A DNA stretch of 64,000 nucleotides from Wolfiporia cocos (lineage: Eukaryota; Basidiomycota; Agaricomycetes; Polyporales; Phaeolaceae): NCBI GenBank assembly GCA_029448655.1, contig JACCLO010000009.1, positions 1,860,001 to 1,924,000 of the forward strand. Direction: 5' to 3'. Positions 19,700 through 31,722 of this stretch are shown in pieces; the first letter of the stretch is position 1, and each line of letters starts with the position of its first letter. Below the pieces are notes generated by a model that was not told the origin of the DNA, ran no database searches, and saw only the letters and a program-made list of their open reading frames with translations. The position numbers and the translations under genes were made by a program.

Positions 19700-19799
19700 T
19701 TCATTGTGGAACTGGCAGTCGGCCGCAATCACGTCACATGTCGCTGCAAGACCGAATTCTGCTTCCGATGTGGATGTGAGCACGTCTGTACACCGGATG
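19700..19799 (+). pseudogene. fragment of an RBR/IBR-type E3 ubiquitin ligase
   Basis: An open stretch of about 33 codons reads FIVELAVGRNHVTCRC then KTEFCFRCGCEHVC. The Cys spacing (CRCKTEFCFRCG) is that of the IBR/RING2 segment of RING-between-RING ligases. No flanking coding sequence could be joined to it; the MULE fragment ends about 30 bp upstream. It is probably a dead remnant. Confidence 0.5.
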
Positions 19800-20493
19800 T
19801 AGCGTTCTCAGTCCTTATTGTGATACCTTTCGTTTAGCACTATGGGATATACAACGCAAGGGCGAACTTGTTCATGCGCTCATCTCGATCGGCCACCCTG
19901 CCAATTCTTAGAAATAAGTTTTTGGGTTTCTGCAGCTCCAGGGTTATAGGGATGAATAGCGACCTGTCGATCCCTCATGGATAAGCGAACGCAATGCGAC
20001 AGATATGCATGCGTCGACTTTCAAAACTTGACCATGAGATTACCATGCAGAATCCTGTATCACTTTGAGCTTCATATTGGCAGCAAGGAACCAATCGTAT
20101 GCTCAGTCATTGAGCGCATGGTCTCTGACGATTCAATCCCATGGTCGATGTAGTATGTCTACTAATCATCATATTGTGACGTTGCAATGCTAATATTAAT
20201 TCAGCTGCACAGAGTTAGGCACCTACACAGTATACCGTGAACGGTTCCAGGATGCAGAAGTTATATCAAGTGATATGCTTGCATCTGCAGTAGCCTTAAT
20301 TCCCATCATATCAAGTCGCCTAGGGGAAGATAGACCACTCTGGGTCGTACATTCGTTTGATCGAGTATGCTATGCATTAATCTTCGTGCTTGTTTACTAA
20401 TTTACGACACATTATAGACCGGTACAGAACCAGAAGAAGAGTGGATAGAAGAAGCCGTACAAGAACTAGGCAGCGAGGATTAAATACACATAT

Positions 20494-22109
20494 TTAATCT
20501 GCGTCAAGAACTTTACCAACATCCTCTCCTCCGCCGAGTAATTCCTCAAGTCGCAACTTCGACTTCTCAACATTAGCAGCACTGGCTATGGCACCACGAC
20601 GACGCTTCCCTGTACTTGGACCTGCTGCTCCTGCATCATTCTTCCGCTTTTTCTTAGTCACAGCCTCGTCCTCAGGATCCTCGGCATCACCCCACAGCTT
20701 ACCGCTCCTCGCCACTTTACCCTTTGTTAACCAGTGTGGATTCGCTTCAAGAATACTTGGCTTAACCTGCCACACACGGATCCGTGCTCCCACTGACTTT
20801 GCTGATGGAGGTTCGGCATCTTTGGTCTCCACACCACGAATCCGTGTAGTGACTGCTTTTTCCTTGTCTGGATCTGGGTCCATAACGGCATCGACTACCC
20901 TGTATAGTTCCTTCCTCTGCTTTAGCTTAGTCCTGTGCTCTGTGATACTCACTCACCATATCACTCCGGTAATCTGGTGCACGGCTGACCCATCTTGTCG
21001 CCATCTTGCCTGGGATAGTATCGGGATCGTCCTCGTCCTCTGACATTGCATTCAGAATGAATGCTGAGTCGTACTTGGGATCCTGATAAATTGTGAACGG
21101 TCTCTTTCGGTTTCTTGCAGCCAATTTCTGATTTAATGGGTAAGTAAATTTATTCTTCGCAACATCCTGAATGACTTAGCACGTACTGATCTAGCTCGTG
21201 CAATTACTGCAGCTCTGGAACGCCCCTTGCCTTTTGCCTTCGGAGCTGGCGCCCGTGCAGCTACACTCTCAACAGCGTCACCTGTATTTCCCTCTCCATC
21301 CTCTCCCACAGCATTGGTACGCTCGCCATCCTCTTCTTCATCATCCTCATCCTCCTCATCCTCGTCCTCAGGAGCACCTTGCATCCTGCTTGGCATGTGC
21401 TTGAGTCGCCACTGGTATGCAAGATAAACAAATTTGCTTTTGATGCGTTCATTCAGGTCGACTTCATGAATTTTTGACAGATCTTCAGCTGCTAAGGGGT
21501 AAGTTGCTGTACCGGTGGCGACTACATTTTCCAGAACTCTACGCAGATTATTGGCATTCGTAGGGAATGATGCAGGCTTGTCCCAGTGAAAGCGCAAAAG
21601 AGGATTACCCGTAGCAGAGTCTTTCGGCCAAAGCTCATGCTCGCATGATATTTGGTGCGGATATGCCGGTAAGTGCTTCGCCTTTAGTGAGGCTACCCCC
21701 ATAAGCCTTCCAAATGTCAGTGTAAGCAGTTTCTAATGAACTTCAATAGATATCGATTAGTTGCTGATAAGATGTCGGAACATACCCTGATTGACCGACT
21801 CTTAGCTGCCTCAGCACTGGCTACTAATTGTGCCTCGGTTTCATCTACTGCATTCTCACTGGCACCTGCACCTGTCTCCATATCCTCATCTCCATTTCCT
21901 TCATCCTCATCAACCCCCAAAATCCCTTCAAGAAATGCCATCCTCTCCTTTAGAACGCAGTTCTCGTCCTGCAGAATCTGGACCTGTGCCTCGAGAACTT
22001 GAATTGACCTCTTGTATTTTTCCTTGTCAACAGTGTTTTGTAAACACGCCTCCAGCCGTTCGACCGTCTCAACGACAGCATTATAACGTGCATTATGGGT
22101 TGTAGTCAT
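20494..22109 (-). CDS. hypothetical 487-aa fungal protein (four exons)
   Basis: Four exons on the minus strand (21786-22109, 21187-21732, 20957-21127, 20494-20916) with GT...AG introns of 40-59 bp. Every exon length divides by three, which supports the model. The N-terminus is a coiled coil (about residues 10-65), followed by acidic patches, a middle part (MGVASLKAKHLPAYP, LLRFHWDKP), an Asp/Glu-rich linker, a block FTIYQDPKYDSAFILNAMSE, and a basic C-terminus with KKKRK and KRRR that looks like a nuclear signal. I have the impression of similar multi-copy hypothetical proteins in other Agaricomycetes but cannot name a function. An extra in-frame ATG at 22166 is possible. Confidence 0.72.
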
Positions 22110-24049
22110 TGCGAGTGAGAGTGGGGGAGCAGGCAGCTCAAAAATTGAGACGCATGTGCTCATCAACCCATTGGATTGAACTTAATCAAACCAATCAAGT
22201 GGCGCCATCAGATTGACTATCTATGCTCAAGATGGTTGAATGCGAGCTCGAAACGGAAGTAGAATGCACTGGAATGGTCATTCTAATATATCCTCATTAA
22301 GATTCCACTTAATCAAATGGATCCAGTAGAGCCATACATATAATACATATCAAATCTACATACAAAACTTACTTTGCACTCACTGTAGAAGTAGCAAATG
22401 TACAACACTGCACAACGAAATACGTGGAGACACCGACAGTTTACAGTTTCGGAGTTTGAAGTATCACGTGAACTGTGGCAACTCTTCCTGATTTGTCAAA
22501 TCGATACAACCACCTATTCTTTCACTGACTTGTGCACTATGTTTTGGGATTCTGTGGCTACTACATGCATTTGGGGTAACATCAAATGATATCAGTGATT
22601 AATATATCAGAAATAGATGAGCCATAATGCACCGATTGAGAGAAACAATAGACCATGCCCATATGCCATCTTCATCGACCAAAATAATGCAGTTAGGTAC
22701 AATGGATTGTGATCTACATAAGCTTAGTTATTCAAATACTCACTATAGTGTTTGCTGTGTCGTTTTGACACTGTTATGTATCCCTGGTGCACACATAGTC
22801 TGCTCCTCAGTGAATTTCGGTGCCTCTTTGGAATTAGATCTGTGGGGGGGTCAAAACATAAATTGCGTACTGATCGTGGTATAATCACACTTGATATCAT
22901 GTTTATAGTATCTTTAAATATTTTCAGAACTCTATGCTTACTATCTGCTGAGATGTGAGTACAGAAGTGCAATGGTGTGCGAAATGCATGCATTTTTTGT
23001 TATACTAACACAAAATGTAGATCGTACTATGCTGATCATTCGCTCATAGCATATATGCTATATCATATGGACTACGTCTATAAATATTCTCAGATATATT
23101 CTGTGAGCCGATCTCATGGTATGCACGGTTTAGTTGGGAGAGTGAGTCTGAGAACTGATTTGCTCACCTTTCTTGCATCATTCACAGATGCATAGCTTAG
23201 ATAAAGCAATTTATGACATTGTATGCTGTAGCCAGGAACCTAAGTACTATGTCACATGTGAGGCAGAATTTTGGGGCTAGCGCAGCTCTGTCTACACCTT
23301 GTAGCAGCCAGAGGATGTCCAAAAGTGCTTCAGCCACAGCAGCCACCGAGACAAAGGTTTAAGGTTTCGTTGTCTGAATACATTGATTAGGTTCTGGCGG
23401 TCACGTTCCTGCCTCCTATGGTAACTCACGTCTGCATTTGGCAACTGCTGCCACTCGGTAGCGCCTCTGCCATTGTTGTACGGATTCGTCCTTTCCTCTC
23501 TGATATTGCACTTTTTCCACCCTCAAACCACCCATGGAACCCAACCAGGCCATTGAAGATACTACAAATCCAGTTAGTCTCATTATATGCTTTTGCTTTC
23601 CCGCTGATTACGATACCACATGCACCGGCACACTCAATGTGCTCATTCAGCGCACTTCTGCATCCCATGACATTCCACATTTGCCGCATATACACACGAC
23701 CCACAAAGCCGTATGCATTGTGAGCTATATATTTCTTCATTTGCGATCCCCATTCATTTTGTTTGCACCTGGAGCGAGCAATCTCCGAAGCGGATCATAT
23801 TGCTTTGATCCGCCTCGGAAATTCTGCATATATTACACTGTTCCGAGAGAATGAGAAATTGAGAAATGAGATACAGGCTCTTCGGTGAGTGTATGCACTA
23901 TTCCACTAACCGCATCGGCTGTTGATTTCTCTAAAAAAAATTGAGACGAACTCCGAGCTTGTACCAGCCACCCGGAGTACAAGCTCCCATAGAATCCTAC
24001 ACTAAGTAAGTACTGTGTATATCCCATTCAAGCGTGAGATGACATGATT
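22110..24049. other. intergenic, no clear gene
   Basis: AT-rich sequence between two divergent hypothetical genes. ORFs of up to about 106 codons occur on both strands without recognisable content. One, opening at 23534 (MEPNQAIEDTTNP), could be a first exon of the gene at 24050 because a GT follows it, but this is a guess. Confidence 0.4.
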
Positions 24050-25667
24050 ACAGAAGCGCTGTGCCTAATACCTCACCCCTACCTGCTACTGTGGGCGACA
24101 GAGACGCCACATTCTGGTCCCGTGCCGACTGGCGTATGCGGGAGAAGACTGGTGTCGTAGATGGCATCAAATGGCCATTCTTAGTTGACGGAGCAGGTAC
24201 ACTACTGTCGAAGGCTCAGCAGTCAGATATCTCAGAGGCGATGCAGCGAGTTTTCGGGAAGCTGCTTGACATGCAGATTGCGCCATCCACCTGGGGTGCT
24301 GCTTTGCCTAGAGCGCGCGAATTTATTGAGATGGAGATTGAGTCCCAATTCCCAGTACTTCGGCTTTGTGCTAACCACTGGAAGGCTAACAAGATTGCTA
24401 CCGACTTGTACCCCGGCTGGAAACAGTACAGAAAAGAACAAATTGCTGCACAATCAATCCACCTTGTACAAACGCCACCGGCTTCTCAGGTGATCATGGC
24501 TTCGAATTCGACTGTAGCAGAAGCGCCTCATTCTCTCTGTTCTTCTTCGACGATCCCTGCTTCGAGTGCACTCGAAGCGTCGACGTATTCTTCCGAGCCA
24601 TCCTCAGTTGCTTCATCTTCGCACTCAGCTTTGATTGAAGACTCGCATGCACTACCACCGTCTTCTTCAGGAATCCCAGTTACATCGCCTTCTGTAGCTT
24701 CTGGTACCTCACTGCTGGAGCCCATCACTGTGTCCGCTTCCAGTACACCTGCTTCATTGATCGCTGCTTCTGTCGAACCTTCCCTTCTGCTGTCTTGGCA
24801 CTGCCCTTCGACTCTGCTTCTAATGTGCTTACTAGTCAACCCTCTCAACACATGTCTATCAGTAACTCTGTAGACGAGCATGACCTTGTGGCTTCCGACA
24901 AGGTGAGTATGCCATTGCGACTGAATAGAAGATGGAGAGTAATCGGAATTGAATGTCCAATCATATTCCATAGCTTGTCAGCGCGCAGAAGCGCCTTGCG
25001 GAGGATGCCCACATCGATAAACCATTGCCTAAGCGTGGTAGAATGTGAGTGTACCGTACTTATGAATATAGCATGTTTGGGGCTAACCTAAGAATTAGTA
25101 CAGACGAAGTGGCTTCTAATGGGTCGCCATCTCCGGTGACTCCAGGTGCATACTATACCCCTCAAGGTTTTGATCCTACTAAGGTACCATGTTTGAGGTC
25201 CTGTGGGGCTGCCTGATGCCCCAGAGACCTCTACGATTGCAGACATAATGGATCATACCGATCTACCGAGCATCGTCGAAATCACAGCAGGAATAGGTGC
25301 TAATATTCTGAAGCGTTCACGCCCTTACAAGCCAGGGTCTGCACCAACTGTTCGATGCGGCCATAAGTTCTGACTTGTCTATAGGAATCTATATGGGACA
25401 GAATGGATCGCTCAACATCCAGGAGTGAAGACTTGTGTGTATAAGAGATACTGGACACTGCTTCCCGATGCATTCAAGAAGGTGAATAACTACAATCTAT
25501 GCGATTTATGTTTATTAATATAGGTGCTGTACGCAAAGCGATACATTGAAAGGGCGGAACAGATGGTGCGTGCTCTCAATTACCGTCACACTAGCTGAGT
25601 TGTGATGGGAATTATGATTTTACAGCGCACGGAGAAGGTGGCACTTCGCCATGCTGACCACGACTAG
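24050..25667 (+). pseudogene. degenerate multi-exon hypothetical gene
   Basis: Coding begins after a 3' splice site near 24050 and ends at TAG 25665-25667 (KVALRHADHD). The first exon has a conserved-looking segment (SRADWRMREKTG to FPVLRLCANHWKA) and a Ser/Thr-rich tail. The reading frame then shifts by one base near 24780-24795; later exons (LVSAQKRLAEDAH, NLYGTEWIAQHPG, KRYWTLLPDAFKK) follow plausible introns. A second shift is needed near 25185-25210. Two shifts suggest decay, though unusual introns could explain them. Function unknown; it faces away from the 20494-22109 gene and looks like the same class of repeated Agaricomycete hypotheticals. Confidence 0.5.
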
Positions 25668-26243
25668 TGGCTAGAGAGCATAGAATCGACACGAAGTCGA
25701 GTTGTTTCGTGCATTATTTTTGCTCATGTGCCTACACGCATTCCAATGAGCCGCGATTAGTGAGAGAAATGTTGTATTATTTTTCGTGATGATAGGCTGC
25801 AATGAGAATGCTGATGCTCCATTATGTGCTGTGATTCTTGGGGTGAGAGAGGGTGATGCCGTATGATTTGCCATTATGTCGCTCATGATATAATGTGAGG
25901 TCGCCGGCGGCCAAGCTTTATGAGCTACCACTATATCTGATTATATATAATGAGGCAACTAGATATAGGGAGGTCTCATTCATTATATACAAGCCTCACT
26001 GAACATATAACGACTTTCTGACCGGCCGTTAGCTTTTATTGCCATATATGGCTACAGAAAGTATTACATAATGCATCTTTACGGGACTTGTCTGTGACTA
26101 GCTAGACCGGCAACCGAGATTCTAGGGCCTCATAATTTGGTCAGAACCTCGTTGGAAACCCACCAGAAACCTCACCGAAATCGAGCTATTCTGACTATAT
26201 TCTGGGACCTTGGGAACTTGGTCAGAATCTCGTCGTAATCCGC
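25668..26243. other. no gene seen
   Basis: AT-rich sequence followed by short repeated phrases such as GGTCAGAA. I see no coding signal. Confidence 0.5.
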
Positions 26244-27007
26244 TCAGAATTTGCAGATTCTGATCGAATTCTGAGTGTCAGATAATTGGCGGCTTCCAGT
26301 GCAAGGCCCTCTTCGACTAGGAAACTCACGAATAATGCTGCAGTCTCTTGATGATGAAAGAACCACACGCACCGTCCTCATCAACAATGAGGATGTGAAT
26401 TCGACCGTTGGGTACGCCTTCAAAAATATGATCAATGATATCTTCTTCATAAATTTGTACACCTTGTTCATGAAGGTTGAAGCGCAGCTATTCTTGAGCG
26501 TGGGCGAGCATCGCGGAGGGGGGGATTGAGACGGATATCCGGGGGCTGTTAGACATTAATGTAAGGATACGCGCATCATTGGTTGACAGGCTGATCCTAC
26601 CGCGTATAAATTGTCCTAGGGATCTTGGTGCCCTTATCCTCCTCGACGCGGTCGAGGATGGAGGCAAGGAGAGTATCGCCTGTGACGAGAATCGTCGCTT
26701 TCCATGGCGTAGTTGGATGAGGATAATAGAGGACCAGACGTGAAGGTGATGGCATAGTAGAATTAGAGTGGACGTGAATGGCGGCCCGCATTATAAACAC
26801 CGGTTCACTGCGGTAGACGCATCTAGCAAAGAACAAAGCATATCGGGCTGAAATGTCCTGCGCTCGTTCGTGCTCCAGTCCACACTGCCTTTCTCGCTCC
26901 TCAAGAAGCATGTTCTCGTCCCAGAGCTCGCAGGACGGATCACGCGTGTAACTCTTGATGGTGCGCAGATCATTTGCTTGTGATGCGTTCTGCATCATGT
27001 GGACCAT
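26244..27007 (-). CDS. possible gene with a Crinkler-like header (uncertain)
   Basis: A 136-codon minus-strand ORF (26597-27007, including TTPWKATILVTGDTLL) is followed through a possible 55-bp intron by an exon near 26340-26480 with EDIIDHIFEGVPNGRIHILI. That ending resembles the close of a Crinkler N-terminal header (DxFxGGVPxxxIHIVV). Exon joins are uncertain and frames were not fully reconciled. It may be a broken header related to the kinase genes nearby. Confidence 0.25.
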
Positions 27008-27469
27008 ATTCTAGCTTTTGAAGACACTGTCAAAAGCGTCTCCAAGGAGCTTTCACCTTCGGAAGGCGTCCGCGGGCCATCAAATGTCCTTCGTCAAGAC
27101 ACCGGGATCATTCACGCCGGGCGACCTCACCTTAACTATGGTCTGCTGCCTGCCCTCCACGATGCCACTTTGGCACGCCTCGACTTCCATCTCCTTAACA
27201 TTGACGAGGACTTGATGGTCTGATCCCCGACCCCCACTCTAATTGGCCAGGTTCACTTGTTCATGGTGGCTAGCCTGGCGACGTACGATGGCGAGAACAG
27301 CAGGCAAATCGCCATTCGCAGTCATCTGCACGCTATCATGCGCGCTCATTCGGAATGGTGGCCGACTCTCCCTCGAGTCGCTAAATCAAAAATGTTAATA
27401 TTTCGCATATCTATATCTCATAAGTGCCTACGCAAATTAACATCACGGCCAGCGCTATGAACGAACTAC

Positions 27470-28596
27470 GAACATACCAAACAGAGGCGAATATTTTTCT
27501 GCTTCGCAGCCTAACTCCTTCTTCTGCAAGCCTGGTGCGATTTGGAGAAAGGATTCTTTCCCCTTTGTTGTTATCGAACTGAAGAACGAGTTTGATCTTG
27601 AGGGCGACGCTACGCTGCAAGCAGCACTGTCTTACAGCAAGATCGTTGCGATGAACGAGGTATGTTGAGTGTCAGATTCATGTCATCTTGATGGGGCTGA
27701 TGGGCGACTTCTTGGAGGTCGCGGGTGCGGTCTTCGTAGGAGGCGTTTATCCGAGCGCCCCCTTCTCTCAAAGGTTGGGATTGGACTTCTACTCTCATCG
27801 TAATGTGCTGCGCGTCTCCAAGGCGTTCAAGGCGGTCACCATCGCAGCTGCAGAGCTTTCGAGATTTTATTCTAGAGAACCGCCTCCACCGTACGGCCTC
27901 GCACACTTCTTTCCGTCACCGATCCATTAAGAAGGAGATCCCATTCTGGGTTTGACCTTCACACATAGGATGACGCGCACAAGCGAACTATACCTGGTGG
28001 CAAAATCCGACGAGGAGCGCCGCTCGGGACTGTTTGTCGCGACTTTGTCAGACGCCGATGGGCGCGGGGGCGAAAACGAAGTCGTCGTGAAGTTTACAGA
28101 GAGGTACAACGCCGACGCACACCGTCTCCTCGCCAATTCTGGCCTTGCGTCGAAGCTCTATCCGTGTTTTCGTGTCATGGGCGGCCTCTACATGGTCGTA
28201 ATGGAGCGCGTGAAAGGCGGCACTGCGTGGACCCTGTCGCAGAGAAAGGACGGTATCCCGTATGAAGTCTATGAAGACGTTCAGTCGACGATCAGGAAAC
28301 TCCATGAAGCCGACCTCGTCTTTGGGGACCTTCGTATGCCAAACATCTTGTGTGTTCGCGACGAGTCGAAGACATCTGGGGTTCTGTTAGACTATGACTG
28401 GGCTGGCACCGACGAGAAGGACAGGTACCCAACTACACTGAATCACCAGCATGTGGATGAGTGGGCTCGGGGGATGGGGCGCTATGGTGTCATGCGGAAG
28501 GAGCACGATAGGGAGATGTTGGAGATGTTGTGGGTTGCTTGTCAACCGAAATTGTCTGTGGCTCAAAGCAGCTTGACGAGTGTTACAAACCGGTAG
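27470..28596 (+). pseudogene. broken fungal kinase-like gene
   Basis: An upstream exon (about 27540-27660, IELKNEFDLEGDATLQAAL) is followed by an open frame 27688-27930 (FLEVAGAVFVGGVYPS). After a single TAA (27928-27930) the same frame continues to 28596. The last part is a protein-kinase-like fold: VVVKFTERYNADAH as the Lys strand, LHEADLVFGDLRMPNIL as the catalytic loop (GDLR in place of HRD), and VLLDYDWAG in place of DFG. The layout fits an Agaricomycete family with an N-terminal conserved region and a small kinase-like C-terminus. The in-frame stop, and my failure to find a start, argue that it is dead. A missed short intron around 27900-27950 is the alternative. Confidence 0.6.
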
Positions 28597-28746
28597 TCTC
28601 ATGGAAAAACGCCACTAGCGGCCGAGGATAATATTACACTAGCCTGACCGATCCACTTCCCTTTCTCCCAGTCGTTAGACCTGCTCGCAGCTGCTGCATC
28701 GCATTCTCTCACTTCAGCATTGCCTAAGGGGAGCATGTAGCTGACA

Positions 28747-29611
28747 TTGAGCTCAGCCTGCCAAACCAAAGATGTTCCGGAAAGGAACATTATCAGTCTA
28801 GTTGCTGGCAACGTTACCATGTTACTCGAGAACTCGTCCAGAGTTCAGAGGATCACTCTTATTCGGTTGGACGAAGACTGGCATCATAACGGTAGCGTCG
28901 GTTCCGGCAGGGCCGGCGCTCGCCACGAAACCTTGGGACAAGTAAGGAGCACACGGAGATCCTCCATGGAGTCTGATGACGAATGAGGAACACAGCAAGG
29001 CTCAACCTTCGAAGACTAGGGCTACGGGAAAAGAGTCGCATGTTCTGTCACCTTTTGGAGATGCTGCTCGCGCATCCTTTCAACCTGCGCCTCCGTGGCT
29101 TCTGGTGGGACTCCAGCGTGCTATCGGCGGATGAATCCCCTCTCGAGAAGCTATGCCGTGTGTCCTGTACAGGTTTTTTTGGCTAATCATTTCGATGTCA
29201 CATAAGTTCTCGAAGACCTAGATCTTTTGCCGTATTGTCACCTCAAAGAACTCGGTGTCTCGCTCGCAGATCGCATCCCGATACGCAATCACCTCTCTAC
29301 CGAGTTACACGCTTCACCCAATGATACGTAAATTCTCCGACAACCGTCACCTCCAACGTCTCGTCCAATGCTGGACACGCCTTCATTGGCGAATACTACC
29401 AACGTCTCGTCCCTTCAGAACACTACTTGTCCATGCGACTCACACACTTTACAAACACGACGACACGTTCTGTTACGTTGCCCTTTACACCAACACGCAA
29501 GATACAACGCACCGTGCGCGGATGGCGAGCTATCCTCGACTTCCTCAAACAATCGTGTGCTTTCCTCAAGCAAGACGTGCCACCCATCATTTTCGACCCA
29601 GGGTAGACCTT
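28747..29611 (+). CDS. hypothetical gene, possibly F-box/LRR-like
   Basis: Open segments at 28747-28860 (NVTMLLENSSRVQRITLIRL), about 29060-29175 (LLAHPFNLRLRGFWWDSSVL) and about 29330-29608 (IGEYYQRLVPSEHY to DVPPIIFDPG, then stop) can be joined only loosely. The hydrophobic-rich phrases recall the LRR-like part of fungal F-box proteins, but no F-box was seen. Exon edges and start are not resolved. Confidence 0.3.
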
Positions 29612-29722
29612 TCTACCCGCCGTTACTGAAAATGACCACAATGCTACCTATCCCACATAAACGAACACCCCACCCCACTGTATTCCACCTAACTCTTTAT
29701 TTCCACCGTGGCTCTAGTTAGC

Positions 29723-31449
29723 CCCAGTGAAAACCAGCATCGCGCTGTACGGCGCCAGTCCGCGCCAGTCCAAGTCATCGGAGCTGGTCTGCGCTGAGCG
29801 GCACAAATAAATGTGTTCGGCAAATGTACATAAGTCACGCAGTATCTCTAGTTGTGCAAATTGACATGACATGTTGTAAAACTTCGTCCCGCAGCAGCAA
29901 TTGCAACTTACTTGCAGACGTCCAACAACTCTTGCTTAAGTCGTCACGAACCACGTGCCATGAGGTCATTATGAGACGCATCGACTTGAACGCTGCGGCG
30001 GCGTCGAGCACCTTGTCTCCTGCTCTCATCTCCCTTCGTATGCTGGTGCGTCCAATGAGATCTTTATCCCTTCATCTCTCCACTCATGGAAATGATACGA
30101 TACGCCTGTCTGGACACGCACGTAATGAAGGTAAGTGGTTGCTTGCTACTCGCCTCTTGATGCGCCTCATTACTTGCATCTGCACTTACAACAATAGCAG
30201 GCATTCTTGGAACACATGATGTTCTTGCTCGCAGACCCTCGCGGTACTACCAGCTCATATCCGCCCAGAGCGTGGGCGTGGGCATCAGCTTGGGCCTCCT
30301 CCTTGTCCCCACACTCTCCATGCAGTCCTACCACTGGCGGCGCCGGCGCAGCTTCGTGATGGGCAACTTTTTCATGGGGTTTGTCCGTCAGCAGCATCAT
30401 CTACTCAATCATACTCAATGGCGTCTTCCAGGAAAGCACCGGCTTCGCGTGTGGCGTGCGTGCCGCCGTGTTCATAATGCTTGTCCTGTTTGTCATCAAA
30501 AACTCCCTGCTCACGACGCGCCGTACCTTATTGCCAACATCGGCGTGTTCCTCGGCCTCTGGGGCGTCTTCTTCCCGTGTACGCACCCCATATATTCTGC
30601 GTGCGCGTGCCCGCCGTGCTGACGCGCGCCCCGCCAGACTTCTACCTCCAGCTGTTTGTCAATGCACACAGGCTCTCGAGCACGCTCGCGTTCTTAACCG
30701 TACGTACGCCCTCTCCTCTCGTCCACCTGGGCAGCGCCAACCGGTCTTTGAGTGCAGATCGCGACCCTCGTCTTCGTCACATTCGCCGCGGTGAACAAGA
30801 GTGCGGTCATCGTCTTCGCCATCTTCTTCGGCGCGTTCATCGGCGCATGTGAGTCGCCCTCGTTCGTCGTCTGCTCCGCACGTGGCTCACCGCTCGGCAG
30901 TCATTTCCCTCCTCCCGACGATGCTCGCATCAATGTCGTGCGGCCCCACCGAGATGGGGTGCGTCCCGCGTCCCCTTTCTCTATCTCCTCTGCCGTTCAT
31001 ACTTGCAGGGAATACAGTAGGCAGGGCAAGTGGCGAGTGCACGGGCAAGTGGTGCGGGGCAAGTGGCGAGTGCGCGGGCAAGTGGTTGGCGGAGGTGGGA
31101 GCGGGTGAGGGGGTGGGGAGGAGTGGACCGCGGGGTGGGTAGAGGCGGGCCGCGGTATCATGTATGTAACTAAATAAAATAAAATAAAAACAATCAGCGG
31201 GTTCTACGCCCTATGGGATCCGATGAAAGTAAGAAAATTACCTAATTTCGTCGGCGGTGGTCCGCGCCAGTCCTTGCTCGTACGCGTGCGCCGACCAGCT
31301 TGGATACACGCCTTCTGACGCAGATTTCTATCGGCGTTTTTCTCAAATCTCTGTCGTGAGTCGGCGCTGGTCGGCGTTTTGGAGCCCTGTGGGGCGCCGC
31401 CGACTGGCACGGACTGGCGCCGTACAGCTTGTTGCCGGTTTCCACTGGG
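29723..31449. mobile_element. TIR element carrying a host gene fragment (Pack-type, hAT-like)
   Basis: A 1,727-bp unit has diverged terminal inverted repeats of about 49 bp: the left end starts CCCAGTGAAAACC and the right end is the inverse of CCCAGTGGAAACC, with an identical inner core GCTGTACGGCGCCAGTCC. The flanks show a 7-bp direct repeat AGTTAGC (29716-29722 and 31450-31456). GCGCCAGTCC-like motifs recur near both ends. There is no transposase; the interior holds a transporter pseudogene. The 7-bp repeat is one short of the hAT standard, so the superfamily is uncertain. Confidence 0.6.
30210..31010 (+). pseudogene. monocarboxylate-transporter-like MFS gene, truncated
   Basis: Recognisable pieces of a fungal MFS monocarboxylate permease lie in order: YYQLISAQSVGVGISLGLLL then LSMQSYHWRRRRSFVMG; after a frame change, IIYSIILNGVFQ and GVRAAVFIMLVLFVIKNSLL; then APYLIANIGVFLGLWGVFFP; FYLQLFVNAHRLSSTLAFL; TLVFVTFAAVNKSAVIVFAI; and VISLLPTMLASM. 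The N-terminal helices, the central cytoplasmic loop and the C-terminus are missing, and at least one frameshift is present, so it cannot make a working transporter. Some of the breaks coincide with introns of the parent gene (for example a GTGAGT at about 30850), showing that it came from genomic DNA and not mRNA. Confidence 0.7.
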
Positions 31450-31620
31450 AGTTAGCTGCCGCACATGTACATACTGCGGGGTATAAATGGTTGTCTCTCT
31501 CTGTCGCTCGCTCGCAGATCGCAGAAAGCTCCCCGCACCATACTCGATCACTTGAGGGCAGGACTTTTGAATCGATCAGAGACGCCACATGCAGGTGCTC
31601 AGCCAGTTCAACTTCCAACC

Positions 31621-31710
31621 ACGACCAAGCTGATTCCTAGTCATGTCATCCTCAACCTCACTGGTCACAGTGAGGTTGAGGATGACATGACTAGGAATCA
31701 GCTTGGTCGT
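31621..31710. repeat. perfect 42-bp inverted repeat with 6-nt loop
   Basis: The arms 31621-31662 and 31669-31710 are exact reverse complements, separated by GGTCAC. The structure lies just before the first recognisable coding sequence of the kinase gene. It could be a template-switch scar, a hairpin RNA source or an assembly artefact. Confidence 0.9.
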
Positions 31711-31722
31711 TTCGAAACGATG

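Larger units (their letters stand above)
19254..20493. other. remnant-rich gap
   Basis: Contains a MULE-like terminal fragment (19596-19671) and a scrap of an RBR-type ligase (19700-19799), listed separately. I see no gene in the rest (19810-20490). Confidence 0.5.

Noticed and set aside
22627..23854. Several ORFs of 60-106 codons as genes
   Set aside because: AT-rich, unsupported by splice-consistent neighbours or recognisable motifs.
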